Source of the DNA: Ruminococcaceae bacterium UBA7067
GTDB taxonomy: Bacteria > Bacillota > Clostridia > Oscillospirales > Acutalibacteraceae
Reading direction: 5' to 3'
NCBI GenBank assembly: GCA_002493755.1
Contig: DKZT01000064.1
Location: 1-29,913 of the forward strand
DNA: 29,913 nucleotides
The position numbers and the translations under genes were made by a program. Shown here piece by piece: positions 1-7,099 of the stretch (positions are counted from its first letter, which is position 1; each line of letters opens with the position of its first letter). The notes beneath the pieces were generated by a model. The model was given only the letters and a program-made list of their open reading frames with translations, did no database searches and was not told the DNA's origin.

Positions 1-34
1 CAACAGCTTAAATCTATCCAACTTGGGAATTTGT

Positions 35-82
35 TTTCAAGCAAGAAAGCCGCAGCGAACGCTGCGGCTTTCTTGCTTGAAA
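35..82. terminator. Perfect 22-bp bidirectional terminator hairpin
   Basis: Arms 35-56 and 61-82 are perfectly complementary over 22 bp and enclose the tetraloop GAAC. The GC-rich core (GCCGCAGC/GCTGCGGC) is flanked on each strand by A-rich 5' and T-rich 3' sequence (CTTTCTTGCTT), so it can act as an intrinsic terminator in both directions. It lies about 50 bases past the hpf stop and probably ends the hpf transcript. No long U-run follows beyond the stem, so termination efficiency is inferred. Confidence 0.75.
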
Positions 83-129
83 TTGTGGAGAAAAATATAT
101 GAAAAAAACCAGAATAAATCAATAATAAA

Positions 130-678
130 TCAATCTTCTTCGGGAACTAACAGACCGTATCTGCCGTCAGCTCTTTTATATACAACATTGATTTGTGAAG
201 TATCGGCATTTGTAAACATAAAGAACTGATGGTCAACCATATTCATTCTGAGTATTGCTTCATCAACGAGCATCGGCTTTGACGGTATAGTCTTGACACG
301 GTATACATCATAGCTTACTGCCTCTTCAACCTCTTCTATATCAGCGGCATCATCATCCGCTGCGATAAATTCGTCAATAGAGCCTTCTCTGAGGCGTTTT
401 TCAAGCTTTGTCTTATTCTTTCTGATCTGTCTGCCGAGGATTGAAACACACTTGTCAACAGCCTCGTTCATTTCAGCAGATGTATTTTCTGATCTGTATA
501 TCATTCCGTTATCGTTGATAGTAATTTCAACAGTCTGTCTGTTCTTTTCAACAGCTACCTTTACTGTTGCGCTTGCGCTGTCGCTGAACAGTCTGTCGAA
601 CTTGGACAGCTTCTTGTCAACCATATTTTTGAAATTGTCCTTAAGATTTACTTTCTTCGCTATGTAGGTAATCAACAT
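130..678 (-). CDS. hpf: Long-form ribosome hibernation promoting factor
   Basis: 182 residues, the usual length of long HPF (also annotated raiA/yfiA). Residues 1-105 form the S30AE beta-alpha domain that binds the 30S decoding centre (LITYIAKKVNL start, then VAVEKNRQTVEITI). An acidic linker (about 106-122, DDDAADIEEVEE) leads to the C-terminal dimerisation domain (about 125-182, with DEAILRMNMVDHQFFMF and the YGLLVPEE end). Long HPFs pair 70S ribosomes into inactive 100S dimers in stationary phase or stress; that role is family knowledge. The start is an ATG with AGGAGGT about 6 bases upstream and an extended -10 promoter further up. It appears monocistronic, with a terminator hairpin on each side. 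Confidence 0.95.
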   Translation of the reverse strand: MLITYIAKKVNLKDNFKNMVDKKLSKFDRLFSDSASATVKVAVEKNRQTVEITINDNGMIYRSENTSAEMNEAVDKCVSILGRQIRKNKTKLEKRLREGSIDEFIAADDDAADIEEVEEAVSYDVYRVKTIPSKPMLVDEAILRMNMVDHQFFMFTNADTSQINVVYKRADGRYGLLVPEED

Positions 679-725
679 AATATAACCTCCTGCATTTTAT
701 TTGCAAAATCTCTTTTGCTGATTAC

Positions 726-734
726 ATTATATCA
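726..734 (-). promoter_or_regulatory. Extended -10 promoter for hpf
   Basis: On the minus strand this reads TGATATAAT: a perfect TATAAT (726-731) preceded by TG (733-734). The best -35 at 17-base spacing is the weak TTTATT, which fits extended -10 promoters. It lies about 48 bases upstream of the hpf ATG. Nothing seen points to stress control. Confidence 0.6.
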
Positions 735-790
735 TATACTTAACAAGAAATAAAGAGGTAAATCAAGAATTTTGTATATTTTCTTGCAAG

Positions 791-835
791 AATTTAAAAT
801 AACGGCTGTTTCACACAAAGGTTAAAACAGCCGTT
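791..835 (-). terminator. Intrinsic terminator after the GH25 dockerin gene
   Basis: Arms 801-811 and 825-835 are an 11-bp perfect inverted repeat (AACGGCTGTTT/AAACAGCCGTT). On the minus strand the hairpin is followed by ATTTTAAATTCTT. It starts 12 bases after the stop of the lysozyme gene. Confidence 0.85.
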
Positions 836-846
836 CTATAACTATA

Positions 847-2328
847 TCAATTATTTGAGCTTTGAGCCGCCTTTTGAACAAGCATTGCATCGGCAAGCTT
901 GATACCGGAAGATGAATCGTAATCGGCGGCAAACTTTTGAATATCGGAAAGTGTGTTTTGACTGTTGACATATTTCTGAATTAAAATAGCGTCAATCAAA
1001 TCCAGTTTACCGTTTAAAGATACATCGCCCTTATAGACGTTATATACATATGCACCCTTTTCTACACCGCTTACAATTTTACGGTAATCAGGGTCAAGCA
1101 AATCGCCAGAAAACGAGGTATCTGTGTAATAGTAATAACTTTTCCCGTATCTCATTGAACCGTCGGTAAAGGTTGTTTTTCCGCCGCTGTATAGCTTAGA
1201 AGCATTTGCGGTATCAATTTTACCCGCTGAGCTGACATTCGCTCTATACAGGTTGTACTGAGCCAAAGCAACACTGTTCCAGCTGAGCTTCGCTGTTCCG
1301 CTGCCGGGTTTCGTCACCTGAGCAGTAGTCGCTGTGTCTTTAAATAAATCCGTCTTACTGCTTAGCATATATAATACATTCATATCAACGCCATCAGCTG
1401 TTCCGGCGCCCGGAACCGAGCCGTCCGAGGCATACTGCCACACATCAGGTACGATGTCTGTTTTGCCGATGGTTTCATGCTCTGTGAACTGCGGTGTATA
1501 CGGCCACATTGCATACCAAAAGCCAATACCGTTCTTTTGAAGCGTTTCCAGATTCATAATGTTGAATGACGCTGTATTTCCGTAAATCATAGTGTCGTAG
1601 CCCTCAGCCTTGAGAACATTACAGAAAGAAACAGCGATGTCCGTAAGCTTACTGCTGCTCATTGTATAGATAAACTCTTCTTCAATATCATAAGCAATCG
1701 GCAATCTCATCTTTGTTTTTGCGTCGGGCAAATAATCATTAAGAATTCTCAGCAAATACTTTGCCTCCAAAACTGCTTCATAGCCGTTTGTAGCGTATGA
1801 ATAAAAGTACAGTCCAAAAGGAATATCGTTTTCAAGACAGCCTTTTATATTGTGTGAGAGCTGGTTGTCAACCTGATACGGGTAATCCTCCCAGCCGTAG
1901 CCGGCACGGAGAAAGGCAAAGTCTATTCCCTGAGATTTTACCTTTTTCCAGTCTACAGGGCCAAGATATGCTCCGCTCTGAGAATATTCCCCATTCCAGC
2001 TTGAAACGTCAATTCCCTTATAAAAGCCGCAGGAAATTTCACAGCTGGCGGAATACGAGCCGCTTTTTGCTGTGATGGTTGCTTTACCCATTGAGATGCC
2101 TTTTACCACGCCGAGTTGACTTACTGTTGCAACCGAAGGATCAGAGGAACTCCATATAAGATTTGAGCCTATTGCGTCTATCTTTAATGTAGAACCGATT
2201 TGAACGCTGTAATGAGATTTTGATATTTTCACTCCAGATACCGCTGCGGATACGCTTACAACAGGAAGTGAAAAAAGCACTATCATAATCACAGACAGAG
2301 CAGCTATTATTTTTCTCTTAATAAACAT
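847..2328 (-). CDS. Secreted Big_2 / GH25 lysozyme / dockerin protein
   Basis: 493 residues. A signal peptide (1-29: KRK, hydrophobic stretch, VSVSAA) precedes a bacterial Ig-like Big_2 domain (about 32-98, with VKGISMGKATITAKSG). A GH25 muramidase domain follows (about 104-325): GIDVSSWNG with D107, the catalytic pair D214-x-E216 in AYDIEEE, VWQY, and DGVDMN with D315. Next comes a fibronectin-III-like segment (about 338-405), then a dockerin (about 430-488) with two calcium-loop repeats, GDVSLNGKLDLIDAILIQKY and DYDSSSGIKLADAMLVQK. GH25 enzymes cleave the muramic acid-glucosamine bond of peptidoglycan; the dockerin would dock the enzyme on a cohesin-bearing scaffoldin. The weak RBS and 35-base gap to the upstream membrane-protein gene suggest co-transcription. 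The second dockerin loop is degenerate (S for D and G), so binding strength is uncertain. Confidence 0.93.
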   Translation of the reverse strand: MFIKRKIIAALSVIMIVLFSLPVVSVSAAVSGVKISKSHYSVQIGSTLKIDAIGSNLIWSSSDPSVATVSQLGVVKGISMGKATITAKSGSYSASCEISCGFYKGIDVSSWNGEYSQSGAYLGPVDWKKVKSQGIDFAFLRAGYGWEDYPYQVDNQLSHNIKGCLENDIPFGLYFYSYATNGYEAVLEAKYLLRILNDYLPDAKTKMRLPIAYDIEEEFIYTMSSSKLTDIAVSFCNVLKAEGYDTMIYGNTASFNIMNLETLQKNGIGFWYAMWPYTPQFTEHETIGKTDIVPDVWQYASDGSVPGAGTADGVDMNVLYMLSSKTDLFKDTATTAQVTKPGSGTAKLSWNSVALAQYNLYRANVSSAGKIDTANASKLYSGGKTTFTDGSMRYGKSYYYYTDTSFSGDLLDPDYRKIVSGVEKGAYVYNVYKGDVSLNGKLDLIDAILIQKYVNSQNTLSDIQKFAADYDSSSGIKLADAMLVQKAAQSSNN

Positions 2329-2363
2329 TTACACCCATCCTAAAAAGAGTCTGCCGATAGTTT

Positions 2364-3293
2364 TTATTCTGTTACCTTCTTAAATTCCAGATCGTTAAAC
2401 ACTAATGATTCGCCGTTGAAGGAGTAGGTTGCTGAATTTTCAACAACATCAGCTGCGAAATACTTTATTTTTACAGTTCCGTTTTCAGATGAATAGTAAC
2501 CGTAAATGTTCATACCGTTACCGCTCATTATAAAGCTGTAATCTTCATTGAAGGTGTATACAAGACCGTAACCTGCCGCATCCTGCCACTTTCCTACAAG
2601 CTTTGAATCAAGCTGAGCCTTTTCTATCGGGTCAAGCTTAGTTTCAACATATGTTGCAGGAGCAAAGGTCATTGAATTGCCGTTATCATCGGACAAAAGC
2701 ATTTTCATTCCGGTAAGCTTATTGCCGTCAAGCTTATAGTTGTAGGTAACATTGACATAGTTAGCCGGAATTACAAATGTAATCTTGCTTACATTATCCT
2801 CGGTAGTAGTTTCATACGTACCCTCAAGCTCAACAGTACCAATACGCTGTGTAAGCTTTCCGTTTTCTTCAAGAATAAAGTATGTCTGCGCATTACCCTG
2901 CTGCTCTTCGGTTTCGATTACATATGTACCGGTAACAGACGTATTAAAGAAAAACAAAAACGCTACTCCGATTAACACGGCAACAAACAATACGCAGGCA
3001 GATACAATCACGCAAGGCATAACAAAACGTCTCTTTTTAACCTTAACCGCCGTTGTCGCTTCCTGCTCACTGTTTACACCGATAATATCAGCAAACTGTG
3101 ATACATATCCCTCCCCCTCAGCTTCGTTGTCCAACGATTCCTGTAAATCCGCATTATCCTCAGCGTTTTCCGAAGTCTCAGCAGATTCCTCAGGCTGAAC
3201 CGAGACATCGCCCGACAGCGCAACCGTTTCCTCGGATACGGTTTTTTCGTTTTCTGATTCGTTTTCCAGAATCAAATTATTATTTTCTTCCAA
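2364..3293 (-). CDS. Membrane-anchored protein, acidic cytoplasmic N-terminus
   Basis: 309 residues. Residues 1-83 are strongly acidic and probably disordered (Glu/Asp/Asn/Ser-rich). A basic KVKKRR motif (84-89) precedes one transmembrane segment (about 91-116), giving an inside-N, outside-C topology. The outer part holds two beta-rich segments: about 121-215 (GTYVIETE, LEENGKLTQ, ELEGTYE) and about 229-309 (LVGKWQDAAG, YTFNEDYSF, YGYYSSENG). These resemble the lipocalin-like DUF5640 family, which has no known function. The start is a TTG, chosen because AGGAGGA (3301-3307) sits 7 bases upstream. It is the first gene of the pair with the GH25 protein, so an envelope-related role is inferred. 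I do not recognise a specific function. Confidence 0.75.
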   Translation of the reverse strand: MEENNNLILENESENEKTVSEETVALSGDVSVQPEESAETSENAEDNADLQESLDNEAEGEGYVSQFADIIGVNSEQEATTAVKVKKRRFVMPCVIVSACVLFVAVLIGVAFLFFFNTSVTGTYVIETEEQQGNAQTYFILEENGKLTQRIGTVELEGTYETTTEDNVSKITFVIPANYVNVTYNYKLDGNKLTGMKMLLSDDNGNSMTFAPATYVETKLDPIEKAQLDSKLVGKWQDAAGYGLVYTFNEDYSFIMSGNGMNIYGYYSSENGTVKIKYFAADVVENSATYSFNGESLVFNDLEFKKVTE

Positions 3294-3343
3294 TTTTTAG
3301 TCCTCCTAAGATTATATTTACGCTATAAAACATAACTTCTTCT

Positions 3344-3372
3344 ATTTTACTATAAAAATCGGCTCAGCACAA
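3344..3372 (-). promoter_or_regulatory. Promoter for membrane protein / GH25 pair
   Basis: Minus-strand -35 TTGTGC (3367-3372), a 17-base spacer, then -10 TAAAAT (3344-3349), about 40 bases upstream of the RBS. A TATAAT at 3311-3316 is nearer but would start transcription inside the RBS, so this one is preferred. Confidence 0.5.
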
Positions 3373-3439
3373 GGAAAGTTAAAAATTTAACAATTAGGAC
3401 TTCAAAAATAATGAGATGTAGCAAAATAAACATCAAGAT

Positions 3440-3476
3440 AAACTCTGGATAACAAAAATTTGTCAGTTTAGAGTTT
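3440..3476. repeat. Inverted repeat next to the pgm promoter
   Basis: Arms AAACTCT (3440-3446) and AGAGTTT (3470-3476) flank an AT-rich centre that contains the palindrome ACAAATTTTTGT-like core (ACAAAAATTTGT on plus). The right arm overlaps the -35 of the pgm promoter. It could be an operator or only an AT-rich hairpin; there is no U-tract in terminator position. Confidence 0.35.
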
Positions 3477-3503
3477 GTCTTTTTTTTATAAATGTGATAT
3501 AAT
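3475..3503 (+). promoter_or_regulatory. Promoter for pgm
   Basis: -35 TTGTCT (3475-3480), a 17-base spacer, and -10 TATAAT (3498-3503), with TG at 3495-3496 making an extended -10. Predicted transcription starts near 3510, about 50 bases before the ATG. Confidence 0.8.
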
Positions 3504-3562
3504 TGGGTAAATTTAGAAAACAATTTAATTGATATTTAAAACAACTGTCAGAGGTGGATTTT

Positions 3563-5278
3563 ATGAATACAACCGAGCTTTATACATTATGGAAAGCAAA
3601 GGCAACCGAGGATAAGGACCTTATTGATGAGTTAGTATCAATAGACGGTCAGGAGGAAGAAATCTATGACCGCTTTTACCGTGCGCTTGAGTTTGGTACA
3701 GCCGGACTCAGAGGCGTTATAGGTGCCGGCACAAACAGAATGAACATTTACAGTGTTCGACTTGCAACTCAGGGACTTGCAAATTATCTTAATAATAAAT
3801 ATTCCGAGTCGGCAGTAGCTATCTCCTACGACTCAAGAATCAAGGCTGACCTTTTTGCAAAGGAAGCTGCAAGAGTTCTTGCAGGCAACGGAATAAAGGT
3901 TTATATCTCAACCGAGCTTCAGCCGACGCCTGTCCTCTCATTCCTTGTAAGAGAGCTTAAGTGTAAGAGCGGAATTATGATAACCGCAAGCCACAACCCG
4001 GCAAAATACAACGGCTATAAATGCTACGGCAGCGACGGCTGTCAGATGACCGACGACGGAGCTAACGCAGTTTATGCCGAAATTCAGAAGCTTGACTGCT
4101 TTGAGGATATTAAGCTTGCAGATTTTGACAAGGCTTTAGCTGACGGCACTATTGAGTATGTAGCAGACAGCGTTTACGAAACATATCTTGACAATGTTCA
4201 GGCTCAGCAGATTCACAAGGATATTTGCAAGGATTCAGGCTTAAAGGTTGTTTATACTCCGCTTAACGGAGCAGGCAACAAGCTTGTTCGCAGAATTCTT
4301 AACAGAATAGGCGTTGAGGATGTTCAGGTTGTAAAGGAGCAGGAAATGCCGGACGGCAACTTTACCACTTGCCCGTATCCGAACCCTGAATTCAAAGAAG
4401 CTTTAAAGCTCGGTCTTGATATGTGTGATGAGGTTAAGCCTGACCTCTTGCTTGCTACCGACCCGGACAGCGACCGCGTAGGTATTGCTGCAAAGGACAG
4501 CGACGCATACCGCTTGCTTACCGGCAACGAAACAGGCATTATGCTTACAAATTATGTTCTGTCACAGCGCAAGGCTCTCGGCACATTGCCGCAGAACCCT
4601 ATTGTTGTAAAAACTATTGTTACAAGCATTATGATTAACAAGCTTTGCTCTGAATACGGCGCAGAGCTCAGAAATGTGCTGACAGGCTTCAAGTATATCG
4701 GTGAGCAGATTCTCGGTCTTGAGCAAAAGGGCGAGGAAAACAGATATGTGTTCGGCTTTGAGGAAAGCTACGGCTATCTTGCAGGCTCCTATGTTCGTGA
4801 CAAGGATGCTGTTGTCGCTTCAATGCTCATCTGTGAAATGGCTGCTTTCTATAAAAAGCAGGGCAAGACTCTCTCTCAGGTAATTGATGAAATGTACGAA
4901 AAGTACGGCTACTATATGAACAACACCCTCAACTTTGCATTTGAAGGCGCTGAGGGTATGAAGAAGATGTCTGAGATTATGACAGGTCTCAGAGAAAACG
5001 CGCCGAGCGAGATTGCAGGCTTCAAAGTTATCAAGGTTGATGATTACCTTGAAAGCGTAAGCGAAGATAAGCTGACAGGCGAAAAGACTGAAATAAAGCT
5101 GCCTAAGTCAAATGTAATCGCATATTCACTTGAGGGTGAAAATGCCGTTATCGTTCGCCCGAGCGGTACAGAGCCTAAGATTAAGCTTTATGTAACCGCT
5201 GTCGGTCAGAGCGCAGAGCACGCAAAGGAGCTTCTTGACAAGCTTGCCGGTGCAGGCGAAAAGCTTATGGGCGTTTGA
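3563..5278 (+). CDS. pgm: Phosphoglucomutase / phosphomannomutase
   Basis: 571 residues, typical of the Firmicutes alpha-D-phosphohexomutase family (PgcA type), which interconverts glucose-1-phosphate and glucose-6-phosphate for glycogen and cell-wall sugar metabolism. All four hallmark elements are visible: the catalytic phosphoserine loop TASHNP (S143), the magnesium loop DPDSDR (D300, D302, D304), the sugar-binding loop GFEES (398-402), and the phosphate-binding loop RPSGTEPK near the C-terminus. The ATG at 3563 is preferred over an in-frame GTG at 3554, because that GTG lies within the ribosome binding site (AGAGGTGG). It has its own promoter and is followed by a terminator. Preference for glucose over mannose is inferred from the family and not shown by a residue. 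Confidence 0.94.
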   Translation: MNTTELYTLWKAKATEDKDLIDELVSIDGQEEEIYDRFYRALEFGTAGLRGVIGAGTNRMNIYSVRLATQGLANYLNNKYSESAVAISYDSRIKADLFAKEAARVLAGNGIKVYISTELQPTPVLSFLVRELKCKSGIMITASHNPAKYNGYKCYGSDGCQMTDDGANAVYAEIQKLDCFEDIKLADFDKALADGTIEYVADSVYETYLDNVQAQQIHKDICKDSGLKVVYTPLNGAGNKLVRRILNRIGVEDVQVVKEQEMPDGNFTTCPYPNPEFKEALKLGLDMCDEVKPDLLLATDPDSDRVGIAAKDSDAYRLLTGNETGIMLTNYVLSQRKALGTLPQNPIVVKTIVTSIMINKLCSEYGAELRNVLTGFKYIGEQILGLEQKGEENRYVFGFEESYGYLAGSYVRDKDAVVASMLICEMAAFYKKQGKTLSQVIDEMYEKYGYYMNNTLNFAFEGAEGMKKMSEIMTGLRENAPSEIAGFKVIKVDDYLESVSEDKLTGEKTEIKLPKSNVIAYSLEGENAVIVRPSGTEPKIKLYVTAVGQSAEHAKELLDKLAGAGEKLMGV

Positions 5279-5301
5279 TTCTTGCTTTAAACAAATTTTA
5301 T

Positions 5302-5329
5302 GCGGCACAGCAACACTGTGCCGCTTTTT
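5302..5329 (+). terminator. Intrinsic terminator after pgm
   Basis: Stem GCGGCACAG (5302-5310) and CTGTGCCGC (5316-5324), loop CAACA, then TTTTT. Only 26 bases separate the T-run from the next start codon, so the DUF4003 gene needs read-through or a promoter inside pgm. Confidence 0.88.
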
Positions 5330-5355
5330 ACAAACTAAGTGAACGGAGAATAATT

Positions 5356-6348
5356 ATGACCGAAACACTGCTTGCACGCTGTGAGCTTTTCGCCCGTAAT
5401 CTTGAAATGATGAAGGAAAGCTTCAAGTGGGAGGCTTCACAGCTTTATCCGCTGTGCGCAAATATTTATACTACCAACGGCATTACCCTTGACCCAAAGA
5501 GAATAAAAACGTCAAAAGAGATAATCAAGGAGAATACCAGCTTTTTCTCGAACTTCAGAAGCACAATGACAACCATTCCCCTTGCTACCCTACTGTCTAT
5601 TGAGCAGAATCCGATGGAAACTTTCAAGGAGCTAAACAATGTATATAATTTGCTCAAGGAGGTTTTTTCCTCGTCCTCCTATCTTACTCTTGCGGCATAC
5701 TTAATCGTGAAGCACTCGTCACAGGACGAATATGAGAGCATTACAAATCAGACCCGTATAATATTTGACATAATTAAAAAAGAGCATTTCTTTCTCACTT
5801 CATCTGAAGACTGCCTGATTGCGGTACAGTTTACGCTTGACAAAAAGCCAAACAATGAAATAATTAAAAAATCCGAGCAGCTGTTTGAGCTTTTAAAACC
5901 GGAATTCAGCAACGGCAACACAGTACAGGCAATGTCAAATACTTTAGCCTTGAGCGATAAAGAAAACGATGCTTTAATAGATAAGACAAACAGAATAATA
6001 ACCTCCCTCAGAGGACACGGTTACAGGCTGACAAGCGGAGTTGATATGGCTGTTTTTGCGGCTCTGGCAATAGCTGATGTAAGCGTTGAGCAAACTGTAA
6101 ACGATATTCTTGAGGTCAACGCTTATCTGCTGACGGTTAAAGGATTCGGCAATCTCCTGACTGAATCAAAAATAATGGATCCGAAGCTGTTGCCAAAGCG
6201 CAGACTTTTACACAGCGCAAATATTGTACTTAACGAATATGCCAAGGAAGCCAGATTCAACAGCCTTGAATATGCCGATAACATTTCAAGCGCAGAGCTG
6301 ATGGCGACGTTATATAGTATCATTTCGGTAAGTCCGTCTAATGTGTAA
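5356..6348 (+). CDS. DUF4003 family protein
   Basis: 330 residues, a mostly alpha-helical, soluble protein without signal peptide, transmembrane segment or metal motif. It matches my recollection of DUF4003, a Firmicutes family of unknown function; family features seen include TTIPLATLLS, YLTLAAYLI, and the SLRGHGYRLTSGVDM and GFGNLLTESK segments. The reading frame is open upstream to 5275, but the ATG at 5356 with GGAGAA about 6 bases before it is chosen, because the upstream part runs through the pgm stop and terminator. The gene starts directly after the pgm terminator and ends at a shared terminator with the convergent phosphatase gene. No function is assigned. Confidence 0.8.
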   Translation: MTETLLARCELFARNLEMMKESFKWEASQLYPLCANIYTTNGITLDPKRIKTSKEIIKENTSFFSNFRSTMTTIPLATLLSIEQNPMETFKELNNVYNLLKEVFSSSSYLTLAAYLIVKHSSQDEYESITNQTRIIFDIIKKEHFFLTSSEDCLIAVQFTLDKKPNNEIIKKSEQLFELLKPEFSNGNTVQAMSNTLALSDKENDALIDKTNRIITSLRGHGYRLTSGVDMAVFAALAIADVSVEQTVNDILEVNAYLLTVKGFGNLLTESKIMDPKLLPKRRLLHSANIVLNEYAKEARFNSLEYADNISSAELMATLYSIISVSPSNV

Positions 6349-6375
6349 ATAATCCGTATATACTCATATATGATT

Positions 6376-6418
6376 AAAGGCTGTATGAATGGTAGTTATT
6401 CCAGTTCATACAGCCTTT
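6376..6418. terminator. Bidirectional terminator between convergent genes
   Basis: A 14-bp perfect inverted repeat, AAAGGCTGTATGAA (6376-6389) and its complement (6405-6418), with a 15-base loop. The plus side is followed by TGCATTTATT and the minus side by TTTAATC. It serves the DUF4003 gene (plus) and the phosphatase gene (minus). Confidence 0.85.
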
Positions 6419-6425
6419 GCATTTA

Positions 6426-6962
6426 TTAAAAATCGTAACGGATAATTTCGCAGTTATTTATACCAAAAGCCGCATACTCCTCGTTGCTCATATCAAAGAA
6501 ATACGAATTTACTACCCTGGCAATTCCGTTGTGAGCCACTAAAAGATATGTCTTGTTATCTTCCGATTTTATATCATCAAGGAGATTATAAATTCTTTGC
6601 GCTAATCTGAGCATTGACTCACCGCCATCATAGCTGTTGACAAAATGTGCTTTTGCCGCTTTGAACTCTTCCCCATTCCTTGCGGTTGATTCATATTTTC
6701 CGAAATTCTGTTCCGTTAAACGCATTTCTACTCGCATCGGTATTCCTGTTACCTCTGAAATATGCTCTGCTGTTTTACGGGCGCGAATAAGCGGCGAAGA
6801 TAAAATCTCGTCTATTTTGTATCCCTTTTTCAATATGATATTACCCAATTCAATCGCTTGCTGATGCCCTAAATCAGTTAAGTCAATATTGGTAGCACCG
6901 CAGATTTTATTTTCAACATTCCATATCGTTTGTCCGTGCCGAGTAAAGTACAAGCTTGCCAT
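6426..6962 (-). CDS. Histidine phosphatase family protein (PGM-like)
   Basis: 178 residues. The N-terminal RHG signature (TRHGQTIWN, R8 and H9, H9 the phospho-acceptor), SSPLIRARKTA (second phosphate-pocket Arg), E84 in RLTEQNFGKYES (proton donor) and HNG (H144) mark the branch-1 histidine phosphatase superfamily. Proteins of this size include cobalamin/alpha-ribazole phosphatases, acid phosphatases and phosphoglycerate-mutase-like proteins; nothing nearby fixes the substrate, as no cobalamin genes are in sight. The ATG has GGGGGA about 6 bases upstream. The gene stands alone between a shared terminator and the terminator of the efp unit; I see no convincing promoter. Confidence 0.88.
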   Translation of the reverse strand: MASLYFTRHGQTIWNVENKICGATNIDLTDLGHQQAIELGNIILKKGYKIDEILSSPLIRARKTAEHISEVTGIPMRVEMRLTEQNFGKYESTARNGEEFKAAKAHFVNSYDGGESMLRLAQRIYNLLDDIKSEDNKTYLLVAHNGIARVVNSYFFDMSNEEYAAFGINNCEIIRYDF

Positions 6963-7025
6963 AACATTCCCCCATATTCAAAATATCATCGCATAAACGG
7001 TTCAATATTTTATCAGGATACAAAA

Positions 7026-7061
7026 TCAGCACCAAGCAGTGTTACACTGGTTTGGTGCTGA
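7026..7061 (-). terminator. Intrinsic terminator after the efp unit
   Basis: Outer arms TCAGCACCAA (7026-7035) and TTGGTGCTGA (7052-7061) are perfectly complementary; an inner CAGTG/CACTG pair extends the hairpin. On the minus strand TTTTGTAT follows. It lies about 40 bases past the stop of the zinc-ribbon gene. Confidence 0.82.
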
Positions 7062-7099
7062 AATAATAGTTGAAATAAAATATCAGTTTCTGAGTTTTC

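Noticed and set aside
679..790. raiA RNA motif upstream of hpf
   Set aside because: Only about 110 bases separate the hpf start from the upstream terminator, and the region is a simple promoter plus RBS without extended structure.
3311..3316. TATAAT as -10 for the membrane protein gene
   Set aside because: It lies 4 bases from the RBS, so the transcript would lack the ribosome binding site.
3554..3562. GTG start of pgm at 3554
   Set aside because: The codon is part of the Shine-Dalgarno sequence for the ATG at 3563.
6963..7025. Promoter for the histidine phosphatase gene
   Set aside because: TTGAAC and TATTTT are present but only 14 bases apart; not convincing.
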